DNA of 64,000 nt from Erpobdella octoculata (GCA_963978895.1 OZ022244.1:7965105-8029104), one strand, 5' to 3'. Positions 1 to 10,620 are shown, counted from the first letter of the stretch. Translations and numbers: made by a program. Notes: a model not told the origin generated them from the sequence alone.

Positions 1-160
1 CAGTTAAAGTTGCAACATTTTTTCAGTTGTCAGTTAAAGTTATTTTTCCACAAGCATTTTCCAAATACTATGCAGTTATTTATTTTCACGTTAAAGCTAC
101 AGTTATTTGTAGGTTCTATGAACAGGCTGAAAATGGTAAAACTTAAACTTCAGGTAAAAA
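1..160. repeat. CAGTTAAAGTT-rich repeat, cut by window edge
   Basis: Short motifs of the form CAGTTAAAGTTA and CAGTTATTTA recur here and again near 890-1020 and 1450. Repeated short motifs of this kind resemble the subterminal repeats of the hAT-like elements elsewhere in the window. I see no terminus or target duplication, so the element type is an inference. No coding sequence is visible. Confidence 0.3.
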
Positions 161-399
161 ACATGAGTCTCTAGGTTCTTAGAAAACTTGTTCTTTTTTT
201 CTCACAGTCATATCACTGAAAACTAAGAAGACGCACTCCACACATGCTTCTGAAGCAGGTGCAGAAATTATGTTTTTAGCGAAGGCAGCTATTAGAGGAT
301 ATGCAGTCTCTGAGGCTGTCCAGAAACCTCTTCCTGTTTGATTAATTGCTAATTTTTTTCAGGCACCATGATAAGCATTAATTTGTTCATCAGCTGAAT
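161..399. other. AT-rich sequence, nothing recognised
   Basis: No open frame with a recognisable motif, no RNA gene and no clear repeat boundary are visible in this stretch. Confidence 0.4.
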
Positions 400-774
400 T
401 TGCATGCCTAGATTGTTTGCTCAAAAAACTAGAAGCTCCAATTACTTGGCACATTTCAGTCGAGCGTCTGCAATCTTGGAGTACACCTCAACGCCCAACT
501 AGCCATAAAAACTAAATTCAAGTTGGGCTTCCTTGTTTACTAATGTCCGCGTGGTAGCGCTCTTGCATACCTCAAGGAAATGCTGCAACTGAATTCCGAT
601 GTTCCTGCTCTCAACCATCTTCGCTCAACAACCCGAAACAGATTTATCATTTCTTGAACTAGCACTAAAAGGTTGAGACCAAGATTCCTTTTAAAAGCAG
701 GACCAGCTTTCTGGAACAGACTGCCCGATAGCGTAAGAGATGAAACACTAAGTTCTACGTTGTTGAAACAGCGA
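400..774 (+). pseudogene. Decayed 3' end of an L2/CR1-type LINE
   Basis: Broken frames keep the typical C-terminal part of an L2/CR1-type LINE polyprotein: an IKFKLGFLVY-like stretch (near 510-540), then RRPRFLLKAGPAFWNRLPDS-like coding (about 680-735) ending at VRDETLSSTLLKQ. Several stop codons and frame changes interrupt it. The homology stops at about 775, where the Helitron-type GC-rich minisatellite begins. This is a dead fragment; the family call rests on similarity to the better preserved LINE at 8305-9660. Confidence 0.5.
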
Positions 775-862
775 AAGAGAAATTGACCAAGAGCGGAAAA
801 GCTACCGGAGCGAAAACGGAAAGGGAGAGCAAGTGGGGAAGGAAATGGGAGCGAGAGAGAGA
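775..862 (+). repeat. Helitron-type GC-rich minisatellite fragment
   Basis: A degenerate array of about 12-bp units such as GAGCGGAAAAGCTACCG and AGCAAGTGGGGAAGG. Related arrays lie at 14030-14115, 18831-18970, 20587-20640, 21730-22065, 23050-23160, 43380-43470 and 43610-43740. It abuts the truncated LINE frame to its left. At 43.6-43.8 kb the same array sits next to a Helitron 3' end, which is why I assign it to a Helitron family. Confidence 0.5.
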
Positions 863-1600
863 GAGTTAGTAATTATTTTTGTATTATTTAACTGAATTTA
901 TTATTCAGTTACTAATAGAGTTGAAGTTATTGATCTTTTTTCAGTTACTATCAGTATTACAATTAACTGTCCATTATTTTTTGTATTTTTTTTTTATTTT
1001 CAGTAAGTATTACAGTTAACTTAAACATCACTGTTTCAGAGTATTAAATCCAAAATCTTTTCGTTCCGTGCTTGTTTGTTTACAAACTGGTGGAATCCAA
1101 ACTCCGTAAAGAAGTCAATACTTAGTTTGGATATCTTGTTTTCTGGCCAAAAGTAATGAGTGCAGTAAGTTTCCGGTAGATTGAAATTTCAACTAAGCAT
1201 ATGGTTTGTCCCTGGGGACACAATGATTTCAAACATTCAATGCTCTCAGATAGATACTTTCCGGCGTTTGTATCGAATCCTCAACTACGGTAATAAACGA
1301 TCATTCTGTATGAGCCACATTGGAAATCAGTATCAGCACATACAACTTTTTCCTTGGCGCTCTTGTAGCTGCCGGACGCGTCAGTTTATGTGGCACGTTT
1401 TTATCGAATTTAACCTCGGATAATACATTTTATTATTTTTCATTTGTCAGTTAAACTTTTTTTTAACTAAAGTCGTTTAAATCGATATCTAGTTTGCTTA
1501 TAATAAATTGATTTAATCTTCATACTTGAAGCTATTTATACATCAGCCGTGCAAACGCTGCTTTCTGCTAATTACTGATTTTGTTTTTACTTTTCTGCAC
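863..1600. other. AT-rich noncoding stretch with CAGTTA motifs
   Basis: Contains further CAGTTACTA / CAGTTAAC motifs (890-1020, 1450-1465) like those at the start of the window. The short open frames show no recognisable motif and look random. I see no gene. Confidence 0.4.
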
Positions 1601-1639
1601 CAATGGATTCTAATGGATTGCTGTTCAAGCTACTGATTT

Positions 1640-3689
1640 TTGAAACTAACTTCTGTTTAACAACTATTGCCGTTATAATTGTCGGCGTTACTTTCTTGAA
1701 AGAGCGCCATGGTTTCCTTGGTTCCAACTGCGTTGCTACGTCCAATCCCCGCACGTTATTCATATACACGTGACCAACTGCTGCAGGCTAGAAGAAGCCC
1801 CTGGTGTTCGCTCTCACCATCTACAATTTTCAACATATCTGAGCTTGGTTTGCGACGCCATCGTGGCTCTCGCGCCGGCAAATACAAACAGAAAAAAACC
1901 AAAATGATAAAAACGAGACGTACTACTTGCCCGCGACTTATCGTTCCTGATGACAGACGCTCGAGCACAAATCTCATTCTTCCACGTTTTCAAAGACACT
2001 CTAACCCCTCGATAAAAAAAACTGAATCTTGGATCTCTTAACATCCGCTCCATTAACAACAAGGTCGATGCTGCACGTCAACTGTTGACCGATCATGACT
2101 TAGACATTCTAACACTGTGCGAAACGTGGCATGAAGACTCCGACTCAGTATGCATTCGTCGTTTAAAATCAGAGGGCCTCTCCGTCCTTGAATGTGCTCG
2201 CAAAATTGAGCCAAAGTCAGACCGAAATCATACAAATTATGTCAACCATGGTGGCGTAGCGATTATAGCTCGCTCTGGAGTCAGACCTGGTTAGACTACA
2301 GCTAGCAACTGTGTTCACTAAATTCGAATATATCTGTGCACGTGCTTCAGTCATGAGCAACTCCTACATCGTCGTCGTGATCTATCGCCCTGGTTCCAAA
2401 GAAGTGTGCACGATGTTTCATAAAGAATTCGGTTTACTCCTAGAATACTTGACATCATTCCAGAACCCAGTACTGATCACAGGTGACATCAACATACACA
2501 TTGAACGTCAAAGCGACTCGCACACGATTCAACTGCAAAGCACACTGTCGTCATTTGGTTTGGTTCAGCACGTTCACCAGCCAACACACAAGATGGGTGG
2601 GACGATCGACATCATCGTTACTCGCTCTGCACTTTTGAAACTAGCCTGTCAGATCACCTGCTGCTACAGTTCAACATCAATTTAGAATCGCCTGCAGACT
2701 GCTACACCAAAGTTCTCTTACGACCCTGGCGTAAACTAGACCTCAACCAGTTTCGTATTGACCTACATCAGTCATTGAATACTGCGATGAAAGAGGTACC
2801 AACATCCGTTGACGAAATTATCGGCGTTTTCGATAACATTACTCGGTCTGTACTGGATCAACATGTTCCTGAGAAAACTATTTCACGTCGTCGGCGATCC
2901 TCAGACGCATGGTTTGATGATGAATGTCGGCAACAAAAACGTTGCGTTCGTCGACTTGAGCGCCGTTTTAAGCGAACTCTTAATGAGTCTGATCGTGTCA
3001 TATGGCTTTCATCACTTCGATCGATGCACAAGCTTAACGATTCAAAGCGCAGTCGGTTCTGGTGCCGATATATTGAGTCAAAAAAAGGCAACCCACGTGA
3101 GATGTGGAGATCTATCGACCGACTCCTTGGCCGTCAGAAAGCGTCTGAACCGATTCTTGATTCGATCGATGCTGATTCGATAGCGACGTTCTTCAAAAAA
3201 AAGTCGATGATATTCGTGCTTCTACCGTTGATGCTGGTGACCCAACTTATAGTATTGTTTCTTGCGGTAGCTTTTTTACAGGCTTTGAACGAACTAATAT
3301 TAATTCCGTGGTTAAACTAATTAGCGCCGCACTAGCCGTCTCGTCACCAATCGATCCGCTGCCAATGTGGCTGTTGAAGGAATGTGCTGACGTAGTGGCC
3401 CCTTTCATCACGGACCTGTTCAACCTGTCGATGTCTAGCGGTGTTGTCCCGGCCACCTTCAAAACAGCCATTGTGACACCGATTCTTAAAAAGACCGGCC
3501 TGGACGAGTCTGACCCAAGAAATTACCGGCCAATCTCCAACTTGGCCACACTGGGAAAACTTTAGAACGCGTAGTTGCTGGTCAACTTACATCTTATCTA
3601 AATCTCAACAAGTTATTTCCGGAGCTTCAGTCTGCCTACCGCCAACATCGCTCAACCGAAAGTGCACTCGTAAAAGTTGTCAATGACAT
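1640..3689 (+). pseudogene. L2/CR1-type LINE, 5' part (endonuclease and start of reverse transcriptase)
   Basis: Coding piece of an autonomous non-LTR retrotransposon. An N-terminal basic region (about 1750-1900, with RRHRGSRAGKYKQKK) is followed by an apurinic-like endonuclease: ETWHEDSD near 2115, NHGGVAIIARSGV near 2250, VIYRPGSK near 2380, TGDINIH near 2480 (metal site, GDxNxH type) and LSDHLLLQF near 2650. The reverse transcriptase begins at about 3310 with SPIDPLPMWLLKE, then NYRPISNLATLGKL. Several frameshifts are needed to read through, so it is inactive. The frame is broken at 3689 by the insertion of the Gypsy element; the remainder resumes at 8305. The 5' end is not sharply defined. 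Confidence 0.8.
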
Positions 3690-3860
3690 TGTTGTGACGA
3701 GACACTCCAGGTGTAATCAGGGGCGCCTTCCAAGCTAGCTACCGAGTTGTTGCGAGAAAGTTCTGTTTAGTGTTTTGCGAGTTGCGCGGTATTTACAGTA
3801 CATGTTTCTTGTTATTTATATTGTGTTTAGAAAGAATAAAGTTTTCTGAAAGATACAACA
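3690..3860 (+). repeat. 5' LTR of Ty3/Gypsy element 1 (171 bp)
   Basis: Starts TGTTGTGACG and ends CACAACA-like (ATACAACA here), so the ends form a short inverted repeat. It is 171 bp long, exactly like the 3' LTR at 8134-8304, from which it differs at four positions by eye. The 5-bp GACAT immediately before it (3685-3689) is repeated after the 3' LTR (8305-8309), marking the insertion site. An AATAAA (about 3835) lies near its end. Confidence 0.93.
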
Positions 3861-3861
3861 A

Positions 3862-5316
3862 TTGGCGCAGTCTGAAGTTGATAAATTAATTAAATTGTTC
3901 GCTGAGCAAGAGAGATATCGCTCAGAACAAGAAAGACTTCGCGAAAAAGAACGAGCAGAACACATAAAACAGATGGAGAGGTTGATTTTGAGTTTACAAC
4001 CATCGGCAACAAATATTCCCAGTTTCGAAGCTTTCGATCCTTTGAAAAAATTATGGAAAGATTACTGGGCAAGGTTTGAAACTTTCACTGGTGCTCATTC
4101 GGTTCCTGGTCGAAAAATACCTCAAGTTTTCTTGACTAATCAAACTTCGTCAACATACAAGTTTCTTGATACGTTAGCAAGTCAGCAAACACCGCCAAAG
4201 AAAGCGAATGACTTAACGATAGAAGAAATCGAAATGTTTATGGGAAATCAATTTAACCCATCAACGTTTTTCGTCCGAGAAAGGTACAAATTCTGGACCG
4301 CAATGAAACGAGAACCAGGTGAAACCATCAACCAGTTGGCGGCAAGAATTCGTCAAGCAGCGACAACTTGTGATTTCGCTTCTATCGAGAATCCACAAGA
4401 CGAAGCAATGAGGACCAGATTCATCTGTTCCGTCAACAATGAAGCAGTCCTCCGAGCTGTGTTCCGCATAAATGACGATGAGTTATCTTTTGCAAGAGCA
4501 ATAGAGATAGCATGCGAAACCGAAGATGCAGCTCAAGTTGCAAAAGAAACCGTTTGCGAAAAAGCCCCATCACCTGAGAGAACGTCTCAGGTATTCAAAG
4601 TTGATCGAAGAAAGCAGAAGAAACATATGGAATATCATCAGCAGCACGCAACTGATAAAACGCCAAATGTTCCTAAAGAAAAGTGTCGACGTTGCGGTAA
4701 GAACAACCACACTTTTAAAGAATGTCGTTTTGCAAACTACATATGCAATTTCTGTCAAAAGAAAGGACATCTGCAAGCTGTTTGCCTAAAAAAGAAAAGA
4801 CAAGTTCAGTGTGTATTTGCAAAAGATGAATTCGTGAAAGAACACGTGTTCACCATGAAAGGACGAAATCCTTTGTTGCAACAGTTGACTCTCAACAGTC
4901 AACCCTTCAGTTTTCTCATTGATAGTGGTTCCAGAGACAACTTTTGTTCACGAGCTGCATGGATAAAACTGGGGAAACCGAAGTTGCAGCTGAATGATAA
5001 AAGATATTGTTCAGCAACGGGAGATGACATCCCAACAATGGGCACATTTGAAACAGAAGTAAAATTGAAAAACTCAGACATCCAAAGAAAAGTGTGGTTC
5101 AATGTCACAAAAACACATGATCTCAACCTACTGGGATTTGAGGCGATACGTGATATGAAGATTGACGTCACCGCATTGCTGTCAAAGAACTTCAGTTCCG
5201 TTCAACTTATAACGGAAACAACAGAAAACCACCTTCAAAATGAATGTCAACTTTTGTGCTCTGAATCAGCAAATTGTTCGATCACCAACTGGGGTGTCTT
5301 AAAGATGTCGAACTAG
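3862..5316 (+). CDS. gag: Gag-protease polyprotein of Gypsy element 1
   Basis: An open frame of about 484 codons encodes the capsid/nucleocapsid precursor plus protease. A charged, coiled-coil-like N-terminus (ERYRSEQERLREKERAEH) precedes a capsid-like region. Two CCHC zinc knuckles follow, at about residues 274-300 (CRRCGKNNHTFKEC and CNFCQKKGHLQAVC, both CX2CX4HX4C), and then an aspartic protease core with LIDSGSRDNF near residue 353. The frame opens at 3850 with no ATG until codon 38 (3973), so translation probably starts there rather than at the TTG at 3862. It overlaps the pol frame (-1 relative) by about 50 bases, consistent with frameshifted pol expression or a small indel. The coding sequence is otherwise undamaged. 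Confidence 0.85.
   Translation: MAQSEVDKLIKLFAEQERYRSEQERLREKERAEHIKQMERLILSLQPSATNIPSFEAFDPLKKLWKDYWARFETFTGAHSVPGRKIPQVFLTNQTSSTYKFLDTLASQQTPPKKANDLTIEEIEMFMGNQFNPSTFFVRERYKFWTAMKREPGETINQLAARIRQAATTCDFASIENPQDEAMRTRFICSVNNEAVLRAVFRINDDELSFARAIEIACETEDAAQVAKETVCEKAPSPERTSQVFKVDRRKQKKHMEYHQQHATDKTPNVPKEKCRRCGKNNHTFKECRFANYICNFCQKKGHLQAVCLKKKRQVQCVFAKDEFVKEHVFTMKGRNPLLQQLTLNSQPFSFLIDSGSRDNFCSRAAWIKLGKPKLQLNDKRYCSATGDDIPTMGTFETEVKLKNSDIQRKVWFNVTKTHDLNLLGFEAIRDMKIDVTALLSKNFSSVQLITETTENHLQNECQLLCSESANCSITNWGVLKMSN
3863..3880 (+). promoter_or_regulatory. Primer-binding site of Gypsy element 1
   Basis: TGGCGCAGTCTGAAG begins two bases after the LTR and starts with TGG, as expected for a site complementary to the CCA end of a tRNA. 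The identity of the tRNA was not established. The gag frame is already open across this site. Confidence 0.65.
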
Positions 5317-7103
5317 AAATAAAGTTCAAACCAGATTCGGAACCGATTTTCTGCAAGCCCCGGACAGTACCGTTTGCTATCCTGGAAGAATTGAACAGTG
5401 TGTATGATGCAGGAATAAGAAAAGGTATATGGATTCCAGCTCAGTTCAATCATTATGGAACTCCGGTAGTTCCAGTCAGAAAACGGATTCAACCGAATCA
5501 GAAAAAGGCAGGACTAAGAATCTATGGAGACTACTCGGTAACGATCAACTCTCAACTTGAAACACATCGTTACCCAACGCCACTTCCAGAAGATCTGATG
5601 AGAAAACTAGGAGGAAGTTTTTGCTTCAGTAAAATCGATCTCGCAGATGCATACCTCCAGATTAAACTGGCACCAGAAAGTCAAAGAAGACTAGCGTTGA
5701 GCACGCACAAAGGTGTACTTCTACAAACACGTCTACCTTTTGGCATCACTTCAGCTCCAGGTTATTTTCAAGAAATAATGGACAAGTTAACGTGTGATCT
5801 ACCAGGAGTAGCGGTGTACTTAGATGACATTCTAGTGAGCGGAACCACAGCTGACGAGCATCTGAGAAACCTACGGAATCTTTTTCAACGTTTACAAGAA
5901 AGAGGTTTAAAGTGCAATCAAAGGAAATGCGTTTTTGCTCAACCGTCAGTGGAATACTTGGGACATCGACTCACCAGAAACGGCATAGAAAAAGGAAAAC
6001 ATGTAGATGCAGTGACGAAGATGCCACCGCCAACAAACGTTTCTTCTCTGCGATCGTTTCTGGGATCGGTACAGTTCTACGGAAAGTTCATCAAGAACCT
6101 TTCGACCTTAACCGAACCGTTAACTCGTCTCACAAAGAAAAACACACCATGGCAATGGGGCGTCAAAGAAAATGCAGTGTTCCAACATCTTAAAGATATT
6201 CTTGCGAATGAAGTTAGTCTAGCTCATTTCGATCCTACGGCTTCCTTAGGAATGTCATGCGATGCGTCGGAAGTAGGAATTGGAGCAGTGTTGTTTCACA
6301 GATATGACGATGGTTCTGAACGTCCTCTTTACAACGTGTCTAAAACATTGACCGACACACAACGACGCTACAGCCAGATTCAAAAAGAAGCACTTTCTAT
6401 CATTTTTGGTCTGCAGAAATTTCATCAATTCTTGTACGGGCGTAGATTCATCCTGGTGACAGATCATAAACCACTCCTCGCATTGTTTGGTCCGTCAAAA
6501 AGAACTCCGGTCCTGGCAGCAAATCGTCTAGCCAGATGGGCCCTGACATTGAGCCAGTACAACTACTCAATTGAATATCGAAAAACCGGAGAACACGGAA
6601 ATGCAGACGCTCTCAGTCGTCTACCAGCGTGCAAAGACGGAGAATTTGACTCGACAGAAGAAGATGCAGATGTTTCAACAGTTTGCGTTATTAACACAAT
6701 CAGCCAACAAATGTCCGATTCCAGACTGTTATCAAAAGAGTCAAGTAAAGATCCTGTTATCTCTACAGTGATACGATTTGTGAGAGACGGCTGGCCTCAC
6801 AGAATCATGCAACCGGAATTAAAACTGTATGAGCAACTTTCTGATTCTCTTTCAACAGAAAGTGGTTGTCTACTCTTTGGAGCAAGAATCGTGATACCAA
6901 AAAAATTACGCGGCAAGATTTTAGAATTATTACATACAGGACACTTCGGAATGCAAAGAATGAAGCGTTTAGCAAGAACTATAGTTTATTGGCCTCGAAT
7001 TGACAACGATATTGAAAATTTAAGTCGTTCATGTAGCTCTTGTGCTGAACAGCAAAACAAGCCACCAAAGATGATGAATCACCCGTGGATGGATGAATCC
7101 TGA
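5265..7103 (+). CDS. pol: Pol (reverse transcriptase, RNase H, integrase N-terminus) of Gypsy element 1
   Basis: This frame encodes the copying enzyme of a Ty3/Gypsy element. The reverse transcriptase carries the SKIDLADAYLQI motif (about 5632-5667), LPFGITSAPGYFQ and the catalytic YLDDILVSG (about 5818-5844). RNase H shows SCDASEVGIGAV and later VTDHKPLLALF, with ADALSRL at its end. The integrase zinc-binding region has LLHTGHFGMQRMKRLA and SCSSC (HHCC type). The frame ends early at 7103, just before the integrase core, because of a frameshift at 7080-7100. It opens in the -1 frame inside the end of gag and has no ATG, so it is presumably made as a fusion. Confidence 0.85.
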   Translation: MSKLFDHQLGCLKDVELEIKFKPDSEPIFCKPRTVPFAILEELNSVYDAGIRKGIWIPAQFNHYGTPVVPVRKRIQPNQKKAGLRIYGDYSVTINSQLETHRYPTPLPEDLMRKLGGSFCFSKIDLADAYLQIKLAPESQRRLALSTHKGVLLQTRLPFGITSAPGYFQEIMDKLTCDLPGVAVYLDDILVSGTTADEHLRNLRNLFQRLQERGLKCNQRKCVFAQPSVEYLGHRLTRNGIEKGKHVDAVTKMPPPTNVSSLRSFLGSVQFYGKFIKNLSTLTEPLTRLTKKNTPWQWGVKENAVFQHLKDILANEVSLAHFDPTASLGMSCDASEVGIGAVLFHRYDDGSERPLYNVSKTLTDTQRRYSQIQKEALSIIFGLQKFHQFLYGRRFILVTDHKPLLALFGPSKRTPVLAANRLARWALTLSQYNYSIEYRKTGEHGNADALSRLPACKDGEFDSTEEDADVSTVCVINTISQQMSDSRLLSKESSKDPVISTVIRFVRDGWPHRIMQPELKLYEQLSDSLSTESGCLLFGARIVIPKKLRGKILELLHTGHFGMQRMKRLARTIVYWPRIDNDIENLSRSCSSCAEQQNKPPKMMNHPWMDES

Positions 7104-8052
7104 AAAGCCTTGGGACAGAGTGCATCTGGATCACGCCACAAGTTCCATAACAGCAAAAACAACAACTCAGTTTTTGGATGAAGATTTTGCACATTTTGGT
7201 TTCCCCCACACTTTGGTGACTGATAATGCTCCAACCTTTACTTCTGAAGAATTTCAGAACTGGTGCAAAGAAAGAGGCATCATTCATCTTTCTGGAGCTC
7301 CTTATCATCCTGCAACCAACGGGACAGCTGAGCGATTGATACAAACTTTTAAAAAATCACTCACAAAGTCTGCACATCCTCTCCGAAGAGCTTTGCAAGA
7401 TTTTCTTTTGCAATATCGGAGAACGCCCTTGGAATCTGGATTTTCCCCAAGTGAACTCTTGAATGGACGACAAATCAGAAGCAAATTAGATTCTCTTTTG
7501 CCATGTCCTCTTTGCCTTGTTCGAGAGATGCTGGATAAACGAAGTCAAAGAACAAACAAAGAATCTTTCCAAATACAACACAAGTACAAAATTGGAGATT
7601 TTTGTTACGCTCTTCACTGTGGTCCCAGACAAAGTAAACAACTAAGATGGATTCCTGCAATCGTCAAGAAAATATTAGGAGCACGAAACATCCAAGTACG
7701 ATTGTGCTCAAATGGGTCGATTTGGAAACGCCATGTGGAACAACTCCACCCACGTTATGTTACACGTTACTCCACATCATCGAGTTTTGGAGACGACGCA
7801 TTTGACACCACGTCAACGAGGAGTCCAGCGACTACGTCAACGAAGAGTCCAATCACGACGAAACGTCCGGCAACCGTGTCAACAGGAAATCAAGCGACCA
7901 GTTTGCCAATGAGTTCTCCATCCAGTGCGACAACCGTACCAGGAGAAATTCTACCGACGGATCTGACAAGATCAGCAACGCAAGCGAATACTTCAGTTGA
8001 AACGGGACCACGACGTTCGGAGCGCCTGCGGTTGAAGAATTTAAGATTTTGA
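7093..8052 (+). pseudogene. Integrase core and C-terminus of Gypsy element 1, out of frame and internally deleted
   Basis: The frame resumes with PEKPWDRVHLDHA, VTDNAPTFTSEEFQ and HPATNGTAERL, which supply the three acidic residues of an integrase D,D(35)E core. Relative to usual Gypsy integrases, some 25-30 residues between HLDHA and the KTTTQFLDEDFAHFG stretch are absent, and the frame differs from the upstream pol. The C-terminal part is rich in Thr and Ser (7800-7990). The enzyme is very unlikely to work, although gag and RT are open. Confidence 0.75.
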
Positions 8053-8120
8053 CACGATTTTTTTTTCTTTCGTTAGAAGACATTTTTACATTTAGTTTTC
8101 GCTTTTGAAAAGACTCAAAA

Positions 8121-8133
8121 GCTTGTGGGAAGG
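8121..8133 (+). other. Polypurine tract before the 3' LTR of Gypsy element 1
   Basis: A purine-rich run (GTGGGAAGG) directly abuts the TGTTGTG start of the 3' LTR, the position expected of the plus-strand primer. Confidence 0.6.
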
Positions 8134-8304
8134 TGTTGTGACGAGACACTCCAGGTGTAATCAGGTGCGCCTTCCAAGCTAGCTACCAAGTTGTTACGAG
8201 AAAGTTCTGTTTAGTGTTTTGCGAGTTGCGCGGTATTTACAGTACATGTTTCTTGTTATTTATATTGTGTTTAGAAAGAATAAAGTTTTCTGAAAGACAC
8301 AACA
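8134..8304 (+). repeat. 3' LTR of Ty3/Gypsy element 1 (171 bp)
   Basis: Matches 3690-3860 except at four positions seen by eye (a G/T near the ATCAGG, two G/A in the CTAGCTACC region and T/C near the end). It is followed at once by GACAT, the copy of the target duplication. The low but non-zero divergence shows the insertion is young but not brand new. Confidence 0.93.
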
Positions 8305-9660
8305 GACATTATCCTAGCCATTGACTCTGGCGACATTGTGTAACTGTCGTTGTTAGACCTCTCAACGGCATTCGACACGGTCGATCATGATATACTGCTG
8401 GAGAGACTTAAGCTATCCTTTGGCGTCCAATCTACGCCTTTATCCTGGATAAAATCATATTTGTCAGAACGATCTTACACTGTCAGTTTTTGCGGGGCTA
8501 TGTCACAAGTCGACACTGTCTATTGTGGTGTACCACAAGGATTTGTCCTTGGACCACTACTTTTCATTTTATATACTGCTGACATTGAAAAAATAATTCA
8601 GTCATTTGGCTTATCTGTACATTTATACGCCGATGACACTCAACAGTACTGTAGCAGCAGACCGGTTGATGCAGCCACCCTTAAAAGAAAAACTGCTGAG
8701 TCAGTACAACATGTGGCACAGTGGATGGCCTCCAACAGGCTTCAACTGAATGCTGGCAAAACTGAATGTATGTGGTGTGCCACGACGCGTCGACAGCTCA
8801 TTCTTGACTGCTGCCCAATTGACCTAGGTGGTTCAACTGTCACTCCATCTGTTATGGTGCGGGACCTTGGTGTGCTGCTCAGTTCAGACATGTCCATGAC
8901 TGGTCACGTGGGCAAAGTGGTCGGAGAGTGCTATTACAAGCTGCGACAACTCAAGACATGCAGACGATGCATACCAGTATCGGTTGCGTTGTCACTGGTT
9001 AATAGCTTTGTTGTCTTAAAAATCGACTATTGCAACGCTCTGCTCGCTGATCAGCTTGACTATGTCCTCTGTCGCTTTCAGTCAGTACTCAACACTGCAG
9101 CGAGACTTGTTTTTGGTCTGAAAAAATTTGACCACATCTCAGATATCATGCGTGACAAACTTCATTGGTTAAGGGCTCGAGAGCGTGTCGAATTTAAACT
9201 GTGTCTGCTGGTTTACAAGGCCATGCATGGACTCGCGCCTGATATATATCACGTCAATGTGCTTGCCCGTCAGTTCAGTTGAATCCCGTCGGCGATTGCG
9301 TTCTGCGACCGCTGGAAACCTGGTTGTGCCAGCGACGACTACCAAGTTTGGACAACGGGCCTTTTCTGTCGCTGCTAATAAAGCATGGAACTGTCTTCCC
9401 ATATCTATTCGTTTATCTTGTTCTGTTGAGGCTTTTAAAAAAGCTTTTAAAACTCATCTGCTCATTAAGTTTTATAACTAAACTTTTTTTTTATTTTATT
9501 TTTTTTATTTATTTTTTTTTTTTTTATTTTTTTTTTTTTTAAATTTTTAATTTAATTTTTTTGTGTGTGTTTATCCGAGGTTTTTGACGTTTTGTACAGC
9601 GCTCTTGTGATGACTATTCCATTGTACTGCGCTATATAAATTATCCATATTATTATTATT
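8305..9660 (+). pseudogene. L2/CR1-type LINE, 3' part (reverse transcriptase and 3' tail)
   Basis: This continues the frame broken at 3689. After one in-frame stop (the TAA in TGTGTAACTG, about 8339-8350) a long open frame runs to 9282 with [33 protein letters not shown] and the catalytic YADDTQ (about 8629-8646). The C-terminal region has [14 protein letters not shown] and, in another frame (9290-9481), AGNLVVPATTTKFGQRAFSV and NCLPISIRL. The 3' untranslated part ends GCGCTATATAAAT followed by (ATT)n at 9650-9664, a typical L2-type tail. With the 5' part it makes a nearly full-length but defective LINE of about 3.4 kb. Confidence 0.85.
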
Positions 9661-9682
9661 ATTAACTTCAATATGTACAAAC

Positions 9683-10199
9683 CACTGATCTCTATAATAT
9701 AACTGGATTGCGCTTAGAGCTGCCTGGGAGTCGCCGCTGGTCGCCATTTTGGAAAGCCAACTATCTGATGCTATTGCCGGAATCTTTTTAGAAGTTTTAC
9801 TATACTAAATAGACTCAACACTTTTCGAGTCATACAGTTTCTTGTACAAACTATTCTGTACTTGCTAAACTAGCTAGCTAAACCATAGCGGAGCAATTTT
9901 CTTGCGGTGATATGCAGCGCGTTTCATCTGTGTGACTGCCAAATCTTTTGCATGTGTTACCGAATAACTATCATAATGACCGTAGTAAAAAAATGTTAAA
10001 AATACCGAATAACTAAATAACAAATTTTATTTTCAAGTAAAATAGTTTAATTTAATTAAAACCCCCTAATTGTTCGTATATCATGCGACGACCGACGTAA
10101 ACACGACGGCTGGATTGGTAACATGGCGGCAAACTGGCGACAACATTTCTATTGAAATAATGGGCTAAGCGCAATCCAGTTATATTATAGAGATCAGTG
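9683..10199. mobile_element. Non-autonomous TIR element (MITE), 517 bp, 8-bp target duplication
   Basis: The ends are inverted repeats of about 34 bp: CACTGATCTCTATAATATAA at the left and its complement at the right (TTATATTATAGAGATCAGTG). The 8-bp GTACAAAC occurs on both sides (9675-9682 and 10200-10207). It encodes nothing recognisable. An 8-bp duplication fits hAT, P or Merlin superfamilies; the superfamily is not resolved. It has landed in the endonuclease region of the minus-strand LINE that flanks it. Confidence 0.85.
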
Positions 10200-10207
10200 G
10201 TACAAAC

Positions 10208-10540
10208 CGGTCAGGTATTGGTGTAATCCTGTAGGATATGTTGTCACTAATTACCAATGCCAAACTCCCACCTTGAAATTTTCTGTCGTGGCGAGCAGCA
10301 GAATAACCCTCAGGTATAAATAAATTGCTTGGGTCATTTTCTGAGAGCCAAGTTTCAATAAAATAAAAAACATCAAACCTATAATCTTCCAAAAAACAAA
10401 AAAACTCCTCTAATTTGTTACAAAATTTTCTGATATTAGTGAGAGCCAAAGAGTTCTTTCTATTTCGAAAATTTTGAAACGGAAATCCAGAGTCCCCATC
10501 ACAAACACAGCAAAGGTTTGTGAGAGCCATGGTCCCTCCG
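10208..10540 (-). pseudogene. LINE endonuclease N-terminal fragment
   Basis: The minus-strand frame reads SLALTNIRKFCNKLEEF, YFIETWLSENDPS, FIPEGYSAARHDR and GGSLALVISDNI: the first half of a CR1/Daphne-like apurinic endonuclease. It continues across the MITE (the reading VHIEV at 9664-9682) and then ends at the tail of the plus-strand L2 LINE. ORF1 of the same LINE is at 11638-12244; the foldback element lies between the two. Confidence 0.7.
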
Positions 10541-10620
10541 TTACTTTCGAAAAGGTTGACCTTTAACCAGTTGGGAGAAAAAGTTGATCATGGTGACCTT
10601 CCCTTTTCTTTCACACCTTT

